Counted from the first letter of the stretch, positions 5,849-14,388 are shown. The stretch: 22,722 bases of DNA from an uncultured Pseudoxanthomonas sp. (GCA_937975725.1 CALJUL010000051.1:1-22722), one strand, 5' to 3'. The notes: generated by a model not told the origin, from the letters alone. Numbers and translations: made by a program.

Positions 5849-7935
5849 ACGCCGCCCTCGACCGCAAGCCCGAATCCTCCCGCGGCGAGGACGCCCTGCG
5901 CGATCCCGCGCTGTACCTCAACCGCGAACTGTCGCAGTTGGACTTCAACTTCCGCGTGCTGGCGCAGGCGCAGGACCCGTCGGTGCCGCTGCTGGAGCGG
6001 TTGCGCTTCCTGTGCATCTCCTGCACCAACCTGGACGAGTTCTTCGAGATCCGCGCCGCCACCGTGCGCCATGCGCTGGATTTCGGCCTGCCGCCGGCCG
6101 CCGACGGCATGAGCCCGGCCACCGTGCTCAACAGGATCCACGACCGCGCCGCCGAGCTGGTGGAGGCGCAGTACAAGTGCTGGAACGAGGTGCTGCGGCC
6201 CGGCCTGGCCGAGGCCGGCGTGCGCGTGTTCGGCCGCGATAGCTGGAACGCAAGGCAGACGCGCTGGCTGCGCGCCTATTTCCGCAACGAGATCATGCCG
6301 GTGCTGTCGCCGCTGGGGCTGGACCCGGCGCATCCGTTCCCGAAGATCCTCAACAAGTCGCTGAACATCGTGGTGGTGCTGAAGGGCAAGGACGCGTTCG
6401 GCCGCGCCGGCCACCTGGCCATCGTGCGCGCGCCGCGCTCGCTGCCGCGCATCATCCACCTGCCGCAGCGCGTGTCCGGCGGCGAACACGACTTCGTGCT
6501 GCTGTCCTCGGTGCTGTCGGTGTTCGTGGACGAACTGTTCCCGGGCATGGAGGTCAAGGGCTCCTACCAGTTCCGCGTGACCCGCAACTCCGAGCTGGTG
6601 GTGGACGAGGAGGAAGTGGAGAACCTGGCGCTGGCGCTGCGCGACGAACTGGTCGGGCGCGGCTACCGCCCGGCCGTGCGGCTGGAGATCGCCCACGACT
6701 GCCCCAAGCCGATCGTGCGCACGCTGCTGCAGAACTTCGCCCTGCCCGACAACGCGGTCTATCCGATCAACGGGCCGGTCAACCTCAACCGCGTGATCCA
6801 GGTCTACGACCTGGTGCAGAAGCCGGAACTGAAGTACCCGCCGTTCACCCCGCGCACGCTGCGCGACAGCGACGCCATCTTCGAGAAGGTCGCCGACCGC
6901 GACGTGCTGCTGCACCATCCGTTCGATTCGTTCGCCGCGGTGCTGGAGCTGATCAAGCAGGCGGCCATCGATCCCGAGGTACTGGCGATCAAGCAGACCC
7001 TGTACCGCACCGGCAAGGATTCGGCGATCGTCGAGGCGCTGGTGCAGGCCGCGCGCAACGGCAAGGACGTCACCGTGGTGGTGGAACTGCGCGCGCGCTT
7101 CGACGAGGACGCCAACCTGGGCGTGGCCGACCGCCTGCAGGAGGCCGGCGCGCAGGTGGTGTACGGCGTGGTGGGCTACAAGACCCACGCCAAGATGCTG
7201 CTGATCGTGCGCCGCGAGGGCCGCAAGCTGCGCCGCTACGTGCACCTGGGCACCGGCAACTACCACAGCGGCACCGCGCGCGCCTACACCGACATCGGCC
7301 TGATCAGCGCTGACCCGGACATCGGCAACGACGTGCACCTGCTGTTCCAGCAGTTGTCCGGGCTGGCGCCGACCACCAAGCTCAAGCGCCTGCTGCAATC
7401 GCCGTTCACCCTGCACCCGGGCATGCTGAAGAAGATCGAGCGCGAGGCCCGGCTGGCCCGGGCCGGCAAGCCGGCGCGCATCATCGCCAAGATCAACGCC
7501 ATCAACGAGCCGCGGATCATCCGCGCGCTGTACGCCGCCTCGCAGGCCGGTGTGCGGATCGATCTGATCGTGCGCGGCGCCTGCGCGCTGCGCCCGGGCG
7601 TGCCCGGGGTGTCGGACAACATCCGCGTGCGCTCCATCGTCGGCCGCTTCCTGGAACACAGCCGCATCTACTGGTTCGGCAACGACGGCGCGCCGGAACT
7701 CTACTGCGCCAGCGCCGACTGGCTGGAACGCAACCTGCTGCACCGCGTGGAGACCTGCTTCCCCATCCTGGACGAAGCGCTGGCCGCGCGGGTGTTCAAG
7801 GAAGGGCTGCAGAACTACCTGGACGACAACTGCAACGCCTGGGAACTGCAGGCCGACGGCAGCTACCGCAAACTGGCGCCGGCCGAGGGCGAGGCCGCGC
7901 ATTCGGCCCAGGGCCTGTTGCTGGCGCAACTGTGA
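5845..7935 (+). CDS. ppk: Polyphosphate kinase (PPK1)
   Basis: Transfers the gamma phosphate of ATP reversibly onto polyphosphate. The 696 residues match the usual PPK1 length. The N-terminal domain begins with YLNRELSQLDFNFRVL (24-39). The two PLD-like catalytic domains carry H448 in KTHAK, the expected phospho-histidine (H435 in E. coli numbering), H467 in VHLGTGNYH exactly 19 residues later, as in E. coli, and H605 in GRFLEHSR (H592 equivalent). No Shine-Dalgarno precedes the ATG, so translation probably depends on coupling to phoR. In the sequence as given, phoR ribosomes would read straight through instead of terminating at the overlap. ppx follows 85 bp downstream. Confidence 0.96.
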   Translation: MNAALDRKPESSRGEDALRDPALYLNRELSQLDFNFRVLAQAQDPSVPLLERLRFLCISCTNLDEFFEIRAATVRHALDFGLPPAADGMSPATVLNRIHDRAAELVEAQYKCWNEVLRPGLAEAGVRVFGRDSWNARQTRWLRAYFRNEIMPVLSPLGLDPAHPFPKILNKSLNIVVVLKGKDAFGRAGHLAIVRAPRSLPRIIHLPQRVSGGEHDFVLLSSVLSVFVDELFPGMEVKGSYQFRVTRNSELVVDEEEVENLALALRDELVGRGYRPAVRLEIAHDCPKPIVRTLLQNFALPDNAVYPINGPVNLNRVIQVYDLVQKPELKYPPFTPRTLRDSDAIFEKVADRDVLLHHPFDSFAAVLELIKQAAIDPEVLAIKQTLYRTGKDSAIVEALVQAARNGKDVTVVVELRARFDEDANLGVADRLQEAGAQVVYGVVGYKTHAKMLLIVRREGRKLRRYVHLGTGNYHSGTARAYTDIGLISADPDIGNDVHLLFQQLSGLAPTTKLKRLLQSPFTLHPGMLKKIEREARLARAGKPARIIAKINAINEPRIIRALYAASQAGVRIDLIVRGACALRPGVPGVSDNIRVRSIVGRFLEHSRIYWFGNDGAPELYCASADWLERNLLHRVETCFPILDEALAARVFKEGLQNYLDDNCNAWELQADGSYRKLAPAEGEAAHSAQGLLLAQL

Positions 7936-8006
7936 GCCAACCGCGGCCCCACCTCGATCCATGCCCGCGGCGTCGCGCCGCACTGCAACATCGGCCGCGC
8001 AGCCGG

Positions 8007-8012
8007 TAAACT
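8007..8012 (+). promoter_or_regulatory. Possible -10 element just upstream of ppx
   Basis: TAAACT matches 4 of 6 -10 positions and ends 8 bp before the ppx ATG, so any transcript from it would have almost no leader. No convincing -35 is seen. Offered only because the same geometry recurs before phoR and rlmJ. Confidence 0.22.
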
Positions 8013-8020
8013 CCCCGCCC

Positions 8021-9550
8021 ATGGCGCCCTATTCCCCCCATTCCTCCCCGCCGCTGCAGGATGGAGACCAGTTGGCCGCGATCGACATGGGCTCCAACAG
8101 CTTCCACATGGTGGTGGCGCGCTACATGCTGGGCCAGCTCCGGGTGGTGGATCGCCTGCGCGAGACCGTGCGCATGGCCGACGGCCTGGACGGCAAGGGC
8201 GGCCTGTCCGGCGCGGCGCGCGCGCGCGCGCTGGACTGCCTGTCGCGGTTCGGCCAGCGCATCCGCGAACTGCCCGCGGTCAACGTGCGCGCCCTGGCCA
8301 CCAACACCGTGCGCCAGTTGCGCGAACCGCAGGAATTCCTGGCGGCAGCCGAGGCCGCGCTGGGCAAGCCCATCGAAGTGGTGTCCGGCCGCGAGGAGGC
8401 GCGCCTGATCTACCTGGGCGTGGCACATGCGCAGCCGCCCAAGGCCGGCCAGTTGCGGCTGGTCATCGACATCGGCGGCGGCTCGACCGAGTTCATCATC
8501 GGCCGTGGCTTCGAGACCCTGGAGCGCGAAAGCCTGCAGGCCGGCTGCATCGCCAGCACGCGCCGCTTCTTCGCCGGCGGCAAGCTGTCCAAGAAACGCT
8601 GGAAGGACGCGCTGACCGAGATCGGCGCCGAGTTCCAGCAGTTCGCCGGCCTGTACCGCAACCTGGGCTGGCAGGAGGCCATCGGCTCCTCCGGCACCCA
8701 CAAGGCCATCGGCGAGATCTGCGCGGCGATGAAGCTGACCAAGGGCGCCATCACCGCCGAAGCGCTGCCGCAGGTGCGCGAACGCCTGCTGCAGGCCGAC
8801 CGCATCGACGACATCGACCTGCCCGGCCTGTCCAGCGACCGCCGGCCCATCATCGCCGGCGGCGTGCTGGTGCTGGAGGCGGCGTTCGAAGCGCTGGGCA
8901 TCCAGCGCCTGATGGTCAGCAAGGCCGCCATGCGCGAGGGCATCCTCTACGACATGCTGGGCCGCGGCAGCGACAACGACCCGCGCGACCTGTCCTCGGC
9001 CGCGCTGATGCAGCGCTACGGCATCGACGAATTCCAGGCCGCGCGCGTGGAAGCCACCGCGATGCGCCTGTTCGAACAGGTCGAGGAAAGCTGGAAGCTG
9101 GACGACGACGACGCGCGCATGCTCGGCTGGGCCGCGCGCCTGCACGAGATCGGCCTGGCCGTGGCGCACAGCCAGTACCACGTGCACGGCGCCTATCTGC
9201 TGGAGCATTCGGACATCGCCGGCTTCTCGCGGCAGGAACAGCAGGTGCTGTCCGCGCTGGTGCGCACCCACCGCCGCGGCATCCCCAAGAACGCCTTCGA
9301 CGCCCTGCCCGACCGCCTGCTGCTCAGCGCCAAGCGCAAGGCCGCGCTGCTGCGGCTGGCCGTGCTGCTGCACCGCTCGCGCGACGCCGAGGCCATCCCG
9401 CGCCTGGACCTGACCGCCAACGGCGACCGCCTGGACCTGGTGGTCGGCAAGAAGTGGGTCGACTCGCGCCCCCTGCTGCGCTCGGACCTGGTCGGCGAGC
9501 CGGAGGACATGCAGGGCCTGGGTATCGCATTGAAGCCGTTCGTGGCCTGA
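8021..9550 (+). CDS. ppx: Exopolyphosphatase (Ppx/GppA family)
   Basis: Cytoplasmic enzyme releasing phosphate from the ends of polyphosphate, and in some members hydrolysing pppGpp. At 509 residues from the ATG at 8021 it matches E. coli Ppx (513). The actin-like ATPase fold motifs are present in order: AAIDMGSNSFHMVV (about 19-32), ATNTVRQ, the catalytic SGREEARLIYLG loop, IDIGGGSTEF and GSSGTHKAI. The C-terminal HD-like part carries RLHEIGLAVAHSQYHVHGAYLLEH. An in-frame ATG at 7961 would add 20 residues of unrelated character, so the 8021 start is preferred; it has no strong ribosome site. Genome context next to ppk favours Ppx over GppA. Confidence 0.93.
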   Translation: MAPYSPHSSPPLQDGDQLAAIDMGSNSFHMVVARYMLGQLRVVDRLRETVRMADGLDGKGGLSGAARARALDCLSRFGQRIRELPAVNVRALATNTVRQLREPQEFLAAAEAALGKPIEVVSGREEARLIYLGVAHAQPPKAGQLRLVIDIGGGSTEFIIGRGFETLERESLQAGCIASTRRFFAGGKLSKKRWKDALTEIGAEFQQFAGLYRNLGWQEAIGSSGTHKAIGEICAAMKLTKGAITAEALPQVRERLLQADRIDDIDLPGLSSDRRPIIAGGVLVLEAAFEALGIQRLMVSKAAMREGILYDMLGRGSDNDPRDLSSAALMQRYGIDEFQAARVEATAMRLFEQVEESWKLDDDDARMLGWAARLHEIGLAVAHSQYHVHGAYLLEHSDIAGFSRQEQQVLSALVRTHRRGIPKNAFDALPDRLLLSAKRKAALLRLAVLLHRSRDAEAIPRLDLTANGDRLDLVVGKKWVDSRPLLRSDLVGEPEDMQGLGIALKPFVA

Positions 9551-9580
9551 AGCCTTACCGGATCGGACAAGGAGGCTGGA

Positions 9581-10741
9581 ATGAAGCTGTCGGGATCGGT
9601 CGCCGTGGCCGCACTGCTTGCACTGGCATTTTCCGGCTCGGTCCTGGCGGCCGAAGCGCGCGGTGGCGCGGACTTCGACGCCGCGATCGATGCGCTTTGC
9701 ACGAAGGACGTCGTGCTGCTCGGCGAAGACGCCGGCCATGGCGGTGGGGATACCGTCCGCCTGAAGAGCGACATGGTCGTGACGCTGGTCGAGCGATGCG
9801 GCTTCTCCGCCCTGTATTTCGAGAGCCCGGTCTACGAATTCCTCCGATTGGAAGAGCGGCTGGCGCGGGGCGACGCCGATCCGCAAGCCTTGGCGGATGC
9901 AGTGGGCGGCCTGTGGGCAGGCACGCGCGAATTCCAGCCCTTGCTGCACTGGGCATGGAAGAAAGCGGATGCCGGCGCACTGCGTCTGCGCGGCCTGGAC
10001 CTGCAGGTCGGCGGCTCCACGCAATACTTCTCGGAGCAAGAACTGCCCGCGCGGCTGGCCCGGCATGCGGGACCGGATCGGGAGAACTGCGAGCACCGGC
10101 TGGAACAGTTGACCCAATGGAGCTTCGACGCCGCCCGCCCCTACGACGACGCTGCGCGCCAAGGGCTGCGCACCTGCCTCTCCGCCATCGAGGCCGAACT
10201 CGCCGGCGAGCAGCATGACGAGGCATCCCGCTTCACGCGTCACATGGCCGGCAATCTGCAGGGCTTCTTGGATCTGTCCGAAGGCGACCGGTTCAACCGG
10301 CGCGACGCCGCGATGGCGCACAACCTGATCTGGCACCGCGCTCGTTCGCAAGGCGAACGCGCCATCGTCTGGACTGCCACCACCCATGCGGCCAAGGCCG
10401 CACTGCCGGCCCAACCCGACCGGGTTTCCCTGGGCATGCATCTCGAGGAACGGCTGGGCGATAGTTTGGCCAGCATCGGATTCACGGCCATGGCCGGCCG
10501 GCACGGTCGGCCCTCGGGCCCGGAGCAGGAACTGGCCGCGCCCGCTGCTGATTCCCTGGAGGCGATGGCCGGCTCCATCGATGCGCCTATATACCTCGAT
10601 GCCCCGGCTCTGCAGCGGCTCGGCATGGTCGAAGCGCGGATCGCGGCCTATGCGCGTCCGCAACGGGCGGAATGGGGGCAACTGCTCGATGGCGTGTGGA
10701 TCCTGCCGGTCGAGTCGCCGCTGCACCCAGGGGATGAGTGA
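9581..10741 (+). CDS. Secreted erythromycin esterase-family protein
   Basis: 386 residues with a signal peptide (1-24, hydrophobic core ending SVLAA). The mature part resembles the erythromycin esterase (EreA/EreB, PF05139-type) family: LLGEDAGHG with H53, then E81 in LYFESPVYE. That 28-residue spacing is the same as I recall between the essential His and Glu of Ere enzymes. Further on come RFNRRDAAMAHNLIW (about 237-251) and H269 in VWTATTHAAK. The family context for the last His is usually HN-x-H; here the Asn is replaced. A very strong AAGGAGG site (9569-9575) marks the start. It follows ppx by only 30 bp. Codons unusual here (ATA, AGT, TTG) hint at different ancestry. Most chromosomal members have no known substrate, so macrolide hydrolysis should not be assumed. 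Confidence 0.72.
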   Translation: MKLSGSVAVAALLALAFSGSVLAAEARGGADFDAAIDALCTKDVVLLGEDAGHGGGDTVRLKSDMVVTLVERCGFSALYFESPVYEFLRLEERLARGDADPQALADAVGGLWAGTREFQPLLHWAWKKADAGALRLRGLDLQVGGSTQYFSEQELPARLARHAGPDRENCEHRLEQLTQWSFDAARPYDDAARQGLRTCLSAIEAELAGEQHDEASRFTRHMAGNLQGFLDLSEGDRFNRRDAAMAHNLIWHRARSQGERAIVWTATTHAAKAALPAQPDRVSLGMHLEERLGDSLASIGFTAMAGRHGRPSGPEQELAAPAADSLEAMAGSIDAPIYLDAPALQRLGMVEARIAAYARPQRAEWGQLLDGVWILPVESPLHPGDE

Positions 10742-11014
10742 GGGATCACATCGCCTCCCACGATCATCCGGACCATCGTCGAATTCGCGATCGCTTCGCT
10801 ATCCCGTACACGTTCGCTCGCTGGCAAAGTCGGAAATCGGGGATATGCCCCCTGCTGCTCAGCCAGACATCGGAATGCCGGATGTCGCTGTCCTCCTGCA
10901 ATCTCCGGAACGGAAGCGGTCGCCGCTGCATCCGGGCACTACGCCGGCCAAGCATGCGCGTGATCGCCGGCGATGCTCTGGCATGATGCCGTCCCGCCCC
11001 CACGGACCGGCCTG
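10742..11014. other. Intergenic region without a supported gene
   Basis: 273 bp between the esterase-family gene and the aldo/keto reductase. It is visibly less GC-rich than its neighbours. Short open frames exist but have no recognisable product or ribosome site. CATGAT (10982-10987) could be a weak -10 for the downstream gene. Confidence 0.4.
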
Positions 11015-11980
11015 ATGAAGACCTATCCCCTCGCCGAAGGCGCCGCCGTCTCGCGCATCGCCTACGGCTGCATGCAACTGGGCCGCGTCCACGATGCGGC
11101 GACGGCCGGCGCCGCGCAACGGCAGGCACAGCGGCTGGTGGAGACCGCGCTGGCGCACGGCATCACCCTGTTCGACCATGCCGACATCTATGCGCACGGC
11201 CGGTCCGAGCAGGTGTTCGGCGACGTGCTGCGCGCTGCGCCCGGCCTGCGCGAGCGCATGGTGCTGCAATCGAAGTGCGGCATCCGCTTCGCCGACGATC
11301 CGCCGGGCGCGCCGGGGCGCTACGATTTCGACCGTGCGCACATCGTCGCCTCGGTGGAAGGCAGCCTGGCGCGGCTGGGCGTGGATTGCCTGGACGTGCT
11401 GTTGCTGCACCGCCCCGATGCGCTGGGCGAGCCCGAGGAGGTCGCGCGCGCATTCGACGACCTGTACGCCGCCGGCAAGGTGCGGCACTTCGGCGTGAGC
11501 AACCACACCGCCGGGCAGATTGCGCTGCTGCAGCGCCACGTGCGGCAACCGCTGATCGCCAACCAGTTGGAAGTCAGCCTGCTGCACCACCACCTGATCG
11601 ACGAGGGCGTGGTGGCCAACACCACCGGCCATGCCTACGCGTCCGCGGCGGGCACGCTGGACCATTGCCGCCTGCACGGCATCCGGGTGCAGGCGTGGTC
11701 GCCGCTGGCTGGCGGCAAGTTCGCCACCGCGTCGGAATTCGCCGATCCGTCGATCCGCGAAACCTCCGCCCTGCTGCGCCGGCTGGCCGAAGTGAAGGGC
11801 GTGGCGCCGGAAGCGATCCAGTTGGCCTGGCTGCTGCGTCACCCGGCCGGCCTCCAGCCCGTCGTCGGTACCACCGATCCGCTGCGCCTGGCCGCCTGCT
11901 GCGCCGCGGACGACGTGGCACTGAGCCGCGAGGAGTGGTACGCGCTGTTCACCACCGCACGCGGCGCGCGGGTGCCCTGA
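11015..11980 (+). CDS. Aldo/keto reductase (YdhF-like)
   Basis: A 321-residue NADPH-type oxidoreductase of the AKR (beta/alpha)8 barrel. The catalytic tetrad is visible: D54 and Y59 in FDHADIY, K87 in LQSKCGI, and H132 in LLLHRPD. The segments GKVRHFGVSNHT, NQLEVSLLHH and AWSPLAGGKF are typical and closely resemble E. coli YdhF throughout, including the C-terminal WLLRHPAGLQPVVGT segment that precedes the cofactor-binding helix. The ATG at 11015 is preferred over one 14 codons upstream because family homology begins there; the ribosome site is weak. The substrate cannot be told from sequence. It appears monocistronic. Confidence 0.93.
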   Translation: MKTYPLAEGAAVSRIAYGCMQLGRVHDAATAGAAQRQAQRLVETALAHGITLFDHADIYAHGRSEQVFGDVLRAAPGLRERMVLQSKCGIRFADDPPGAPGRYDFDRAHIVASVEGSLARLGVDCLDVLLLHRPDALGEPEEVARAFDDLYAAGKVRHFGVSNHTAGQIALLQRHVRQPLIANQLEVSLLHHHLIDEGVVANTTGHAYASAAGTLDHCRLHGIRVQAWSPLAGGKFATASEFADPSIRETSALLRRLAEVKGVAPEAIQLAWLLRHPAGLQPVVGTTDPLRLAACCAADDVALSREEWYALFTTARGARVP

Positions 11981-12099
11981 GGGCCGCCGCCGCAGGTCGC
12001 CGGATGCGATGCCGGTGCGCGGCCTTCGGCTATAGTCCTTCCGCCCGCCGCCGGCATCCCGCCGGCCATCCGTCGCGCAACGTGCCGGAGGATCGTCCC

Positions 12100-12522
12100 A
12101 TGAAACGCGTGCTTCGCCTGGTGCTTGCCGTGGTTGCCGGCCTGTTCGTCGGCAGCATCGTCAACATGGCGCTGGTGACGGCTGGCGGCCACGTCGTCGC
12201 GCCGCCCGCCGGGGCCGACGTCACCACCACGGAAGGGCTGAAGGCGTCGATGCACTTGTTCGCGCCGCGCCATTTCCTGTTCCCCTTCCTCGCGCACGCG
12301 CTGGGCACGCTGGCGGGCGCCTTCATCGCCACGCTGGCGACGCCTGGCCGCACCCGCGGCCCCGCCTGGGTGGTGGGCGCGTGTTTCCTGGCCGGCGGCA
12401 TCGCCGCGGTCTGCATGCTGCCTTCGCCGCTGTGGTTCGCCGCGGCGGACCTGCTCCTCGCCTACCTGCCGATGGCGTGGCTGGGACATCGGCTGGCGCC
12501 ACGGGGTCGAACGACGGCGTGA
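12100..12522 (+). CDS. Small integral membrane protein, unknown function
   Basis: 140 residues with four predicted membrane segments (about 7-28, 58-80, 89-107, 111-130) and a short soluble loop, PPAGADVTTTEGLKASMH, after the first. GGAGG (12087-12091) lies 8 bp before the ATG, and TATAGT (12031-12036) upstream is a good -10 candidate without a clear -35. I do not recognise a named family. A His/Phe-containing stretch LFAPRHFLFPFLAHALGT precedes the second segment. It begins 119 bp after the aldo/keto reductase and probably has its own promoter. Confidence 0.75.
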   Translation: MKRVLRLVLAVVAGLFVGSIVNMALVTAGGHVVAPPAGADVTTTEGLKASMHLFAPRHFLFPFLAHALGTLAGAFIATLATPGRTRGPAWVVGACFLAGGIAAVCMLPSPLWFAAADLLLAYLPMAWLGHRLAPRGRTTA

Positions 12523-12707
12523 CCGTCATCCCCGGGCCCGCGCAGCGAGTCCCGTGACCGCGCACTGCGCGCTGGGTGCAATGCAGTACGCGACGCCCGG
12601 GAGCGAAGTCGTCGAACCCGCCCCCTTTCGACCTCAACCGTAGCAAGAGCTTCAGCAAGCTCCTCAACTGTCACCCCGAGGGCGCGCTCCTTTACGCTGA
12701 GACGGCC

Positions 12708-12794
12708 ATGCAGCAGTTGGTCGAGGCGATGAAGACCGCCGGCCCCGTACCTCCACCGAAGAAAAAGACGTTCTGGTCCAGACTCTTCCGATGA
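12708..12794 (+). CDS. 28-residue small ORF, basic amphipathic C-terminus
   Basis: A 28-codon ORF with an acidic/neutral start (MQQLVEAMKTAG), a proline hinge (PVPPP) and a basic aromatic tail (KKKTFWSRLFR) that looks membrane-associating. Its stop overlaps the next gene's start as ATGA, a common sign of translational coupling. TACGCT (12693-12698) with CTGTCA (12668-12673) upstream is a weak promoter candidate. It could be a genuine microprotein or a leader ORF that sets translation of the next gene. An in-frame extension upstream to 12576 looks non-coding. No homologue is recognised. Confidence 0.5.
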   Translation: MQQLVEAMKTAGPVPPPKKKTFWSRLFR

Positions 12795-13099
12795 ACTCCC
12801 GCCAGCACATTCCCGGCCCGCATGGGGCCATACCGCCAGCGCAATCCGCCGGCCGCGTGCCGGCCTGGGTCCGGATCGGCGCTTTGGCCCTGGCGGGGGC
12901 GTGCATCGCGATAGGCGAGCCCTGGAGGGCGTGGCATCCGCTGGAACTGGCCATGGATGTCCTGGCGCCGTGCATGCTGGCCGCGCTCGCATTGGCCAGG
13001 ACCTGGAACGATGGCTTCGTCCGGCTATCGCTGTTGGCGTGCGGACTGCTCGCCTGCGCCTGCCTGGCGTCCTGGCGCTGGCTGACCCTCAACGCCTGA
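12791..13099 (+). CDS. Small membrane protein coupled to the 28-aa ORF, unknown function
   Basis: 102 residues: a Pro/His-rich N-terminus (about 1-22), then three hydrophobic stretches (about 25-42, 52-68, 75-98), the last Cys-rich (LLACGLLACACLASW). Its ATG overlaps the stop of the 28-codon ORF by 4 bp and no independent Shine-Dalgarno is visible, so expression probably relies on the upstream ORF. Family not recognised. Its frame stays open with membrane-protein composition, which supports coding. Confidence 0.6.
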   Translation: MNSRQHIPGPHGAIPPAQSAGRVPAWVRIGALALAGACIAIGEPWRAWHPLELAMDVLAPCMLAALALARTWNDGFVRLSLLACGLLACACLASWRWLTLNA

Positions 13100-13242
13100 G
13101 CCCCCGCTCGCCGCGGCCTGCCCGCGTACCCATCACGAACGCGCACAAGCATGCGCTGCGCCGCGCCGTCACCGCATGGTCATCCCATCGACACGCGCCC
13201 TACATCTGCCGCCGCCAGCATGCGCAAAACGTGGAGCCGCGC

Positions 13243-14388
13243 ATGCACTTCGCCATCGTCACCGAAACCTATCCGCCCGAGGTCAACGGCGTCGCCCTGA
13301 CCGTGCAGGGACTGGAGAACGGTCTGCGCCAGCGCGGGCATGCGGTCTCGGTCGTGCGCCCGCGGCAGGCCGGCGACGCGGCGCAGGGCGGCGACACCCT
13401 GCTGGTGCGCGGCGCCAGCCTGCCCCGCTATCCCGGGTTGAAGTTCGGTCTGCCGGCGACGGGCCGGTTGCTGGCCGAATGGAAGGATTCACCGCCGGAC
13501 GCGATCTACGTGGCCACGGAAGGCCCGCTGGGGTGGTCGGCGCTGCGGACGGCGCGGCGGCTGGGCATCCCGGCGGCGGCCGGCTTCCACACCCGCTTCG
13601 ACGAATACATGCGCGACTACGGGCTGGGCTTCCTCCAGCACGCCGCGCTGCGCTGGATGCGCCATTTCCACAACCGCGCCGACGCCACCCTGGTGCCCAC
13701 GCGCGAGCTGGAGGATTTCCTGCACGCGCGCGGTTTCCGCCACGTGGTCCGGCTGGCGCGGGCGGTGGACGCGCAGCACTTCAGCCCGCTGCGCCGCGAC
13801 GATGCGCTGCGCGCCGGATGGGGACTGGCGCCCGACGACCTGGCGGTGATCCACGTCGGCCGCATCGCGGCCGAGAAGAACCTGCACCTGGCCGTGTGGG
13901 CGTTCAACGCGATCCGCTCGCGGCACCCGCGCGCGCGCTTCGTGTGGGTGGGCGACGGCCCGCTGCGCGAGCGGCTGGCGCGCGAGAACCCGCACTTCGT
14001 GTTCTGCGGCGTGCAGCGCGGCGAATCGCTGGCGCGGCATTTCGCCAGCGGCGACCTGTTCCTGTTCCCCAGCCGCAGCGAGACGTTCGGCAACGTCACC
14101 CTGGAGGCCATGGCCAGCGGCGTGCCGACCGTGGCCTTCGACTACGGCGCGGCGCGCGAGCATCTGCACGACGGCGTGCACGGCGCGGCCGTGGACGGCG
14201 ACGAAGCCTTCATCGCCGCCGCGCTGCGCCTGGCCGGCAGCGCCACCCTGCGACGCACGATGGGCGAAGCCGCCAGCGAGGCGATGCGCGCGCTGCGGCC
14301 GGAGCAGATCGCCGCCGACTTCGACGCCCTCCTCGCCGGCCTGGCTCTGGCCCGGAGAAACCGCCATGCGCGCCCTGCCGCCGCGTGA
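13243..14388 (+). CDS. GT4-family glycosyltransferase (MgtA-like)
   Basis: 381 residues, GT-B fold. The N-terminal Rossmann half begins IVTETYPPEVNGVALTVQGL, the usual opening of GT4 mannosyl-/glycosyltransferases. The donor-binding half begins HVGRIAAEKNL (204-214) and carries the EX7E motif E280-TFGNVTL-E288 followed by AMASGVPTVAFDYGAAREH. It resembles GDP-mannose-dependent alpha-mannosyltransferase MgtA and sulfoquinovosyltransferase-type enzymes acting on lipid acceptors. GGAG (13232-13235) sits 7 bp before the ATG. The following PAP2 phosphatase gene overlaps it by 23 bp, suggesting a joint role in glycolipid or lipid-carrier metabolism. Donor and acceptor are unknown. Confidence 0.88.
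   Translation: MHFAIVTETYPPEVNGVALTVQGLENGLRQRGHAVSVVRPRQAGDAAQGGDTLLVRGASLPRYPGLKFGLPATGRLLAEWKDSPPDAIYVATEGPLGWSALRTARRLGIPAAAGFHTRFDEYMRDYGLGFLQHAALRWMRHFHNRADATLVPTRELEDFLHARGFRHVVRLARAVDAQHFSPLRRDDALRAGWGLAPDDLAVIHVGRIAAEKNLHLAVWAFNAIRSRHPRARFVWVGDGPLRERLARENPHFVFCGVQRGESLARHFASGDLFLFPSRSETFGNVTLEAMASGVPTVAFDYGAAREHLHDGVHGAAVDGDEAFIAAALRLAGSATLRRTMGEAASEAMRALRPEQIAADFDALLAGLALARRNRHARPAAA

Noticed and set aside
5308..8022. 904-codon open frame on the minus strand opposite phoR/ppk
   Set aside because: Low-complexity His/Ala/Gln/Val translation typical of the antisense of high-GC genes; the plus strand encodes well-recognised PhoR and Ppk.
7796..10726. 976-codon minus-strand open frame opposite ppx and the esterase-family gene
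   Set aside because: Same antisense artefact; no domain, and ppx motifs on the plus strand are unambiguous.
10738..10986. 82-codon ORF after the esterase-family gene
   Set aside because: No ribosome site, no recognisable motif, composition not like coding sequence of this window.
12523..12707. Possible RNA gene or riboswitch upstream of the 28-aa ORF
   Set aside because: Only short GC-rich complementarities were seen; no recognisable RNA family core or terminator.
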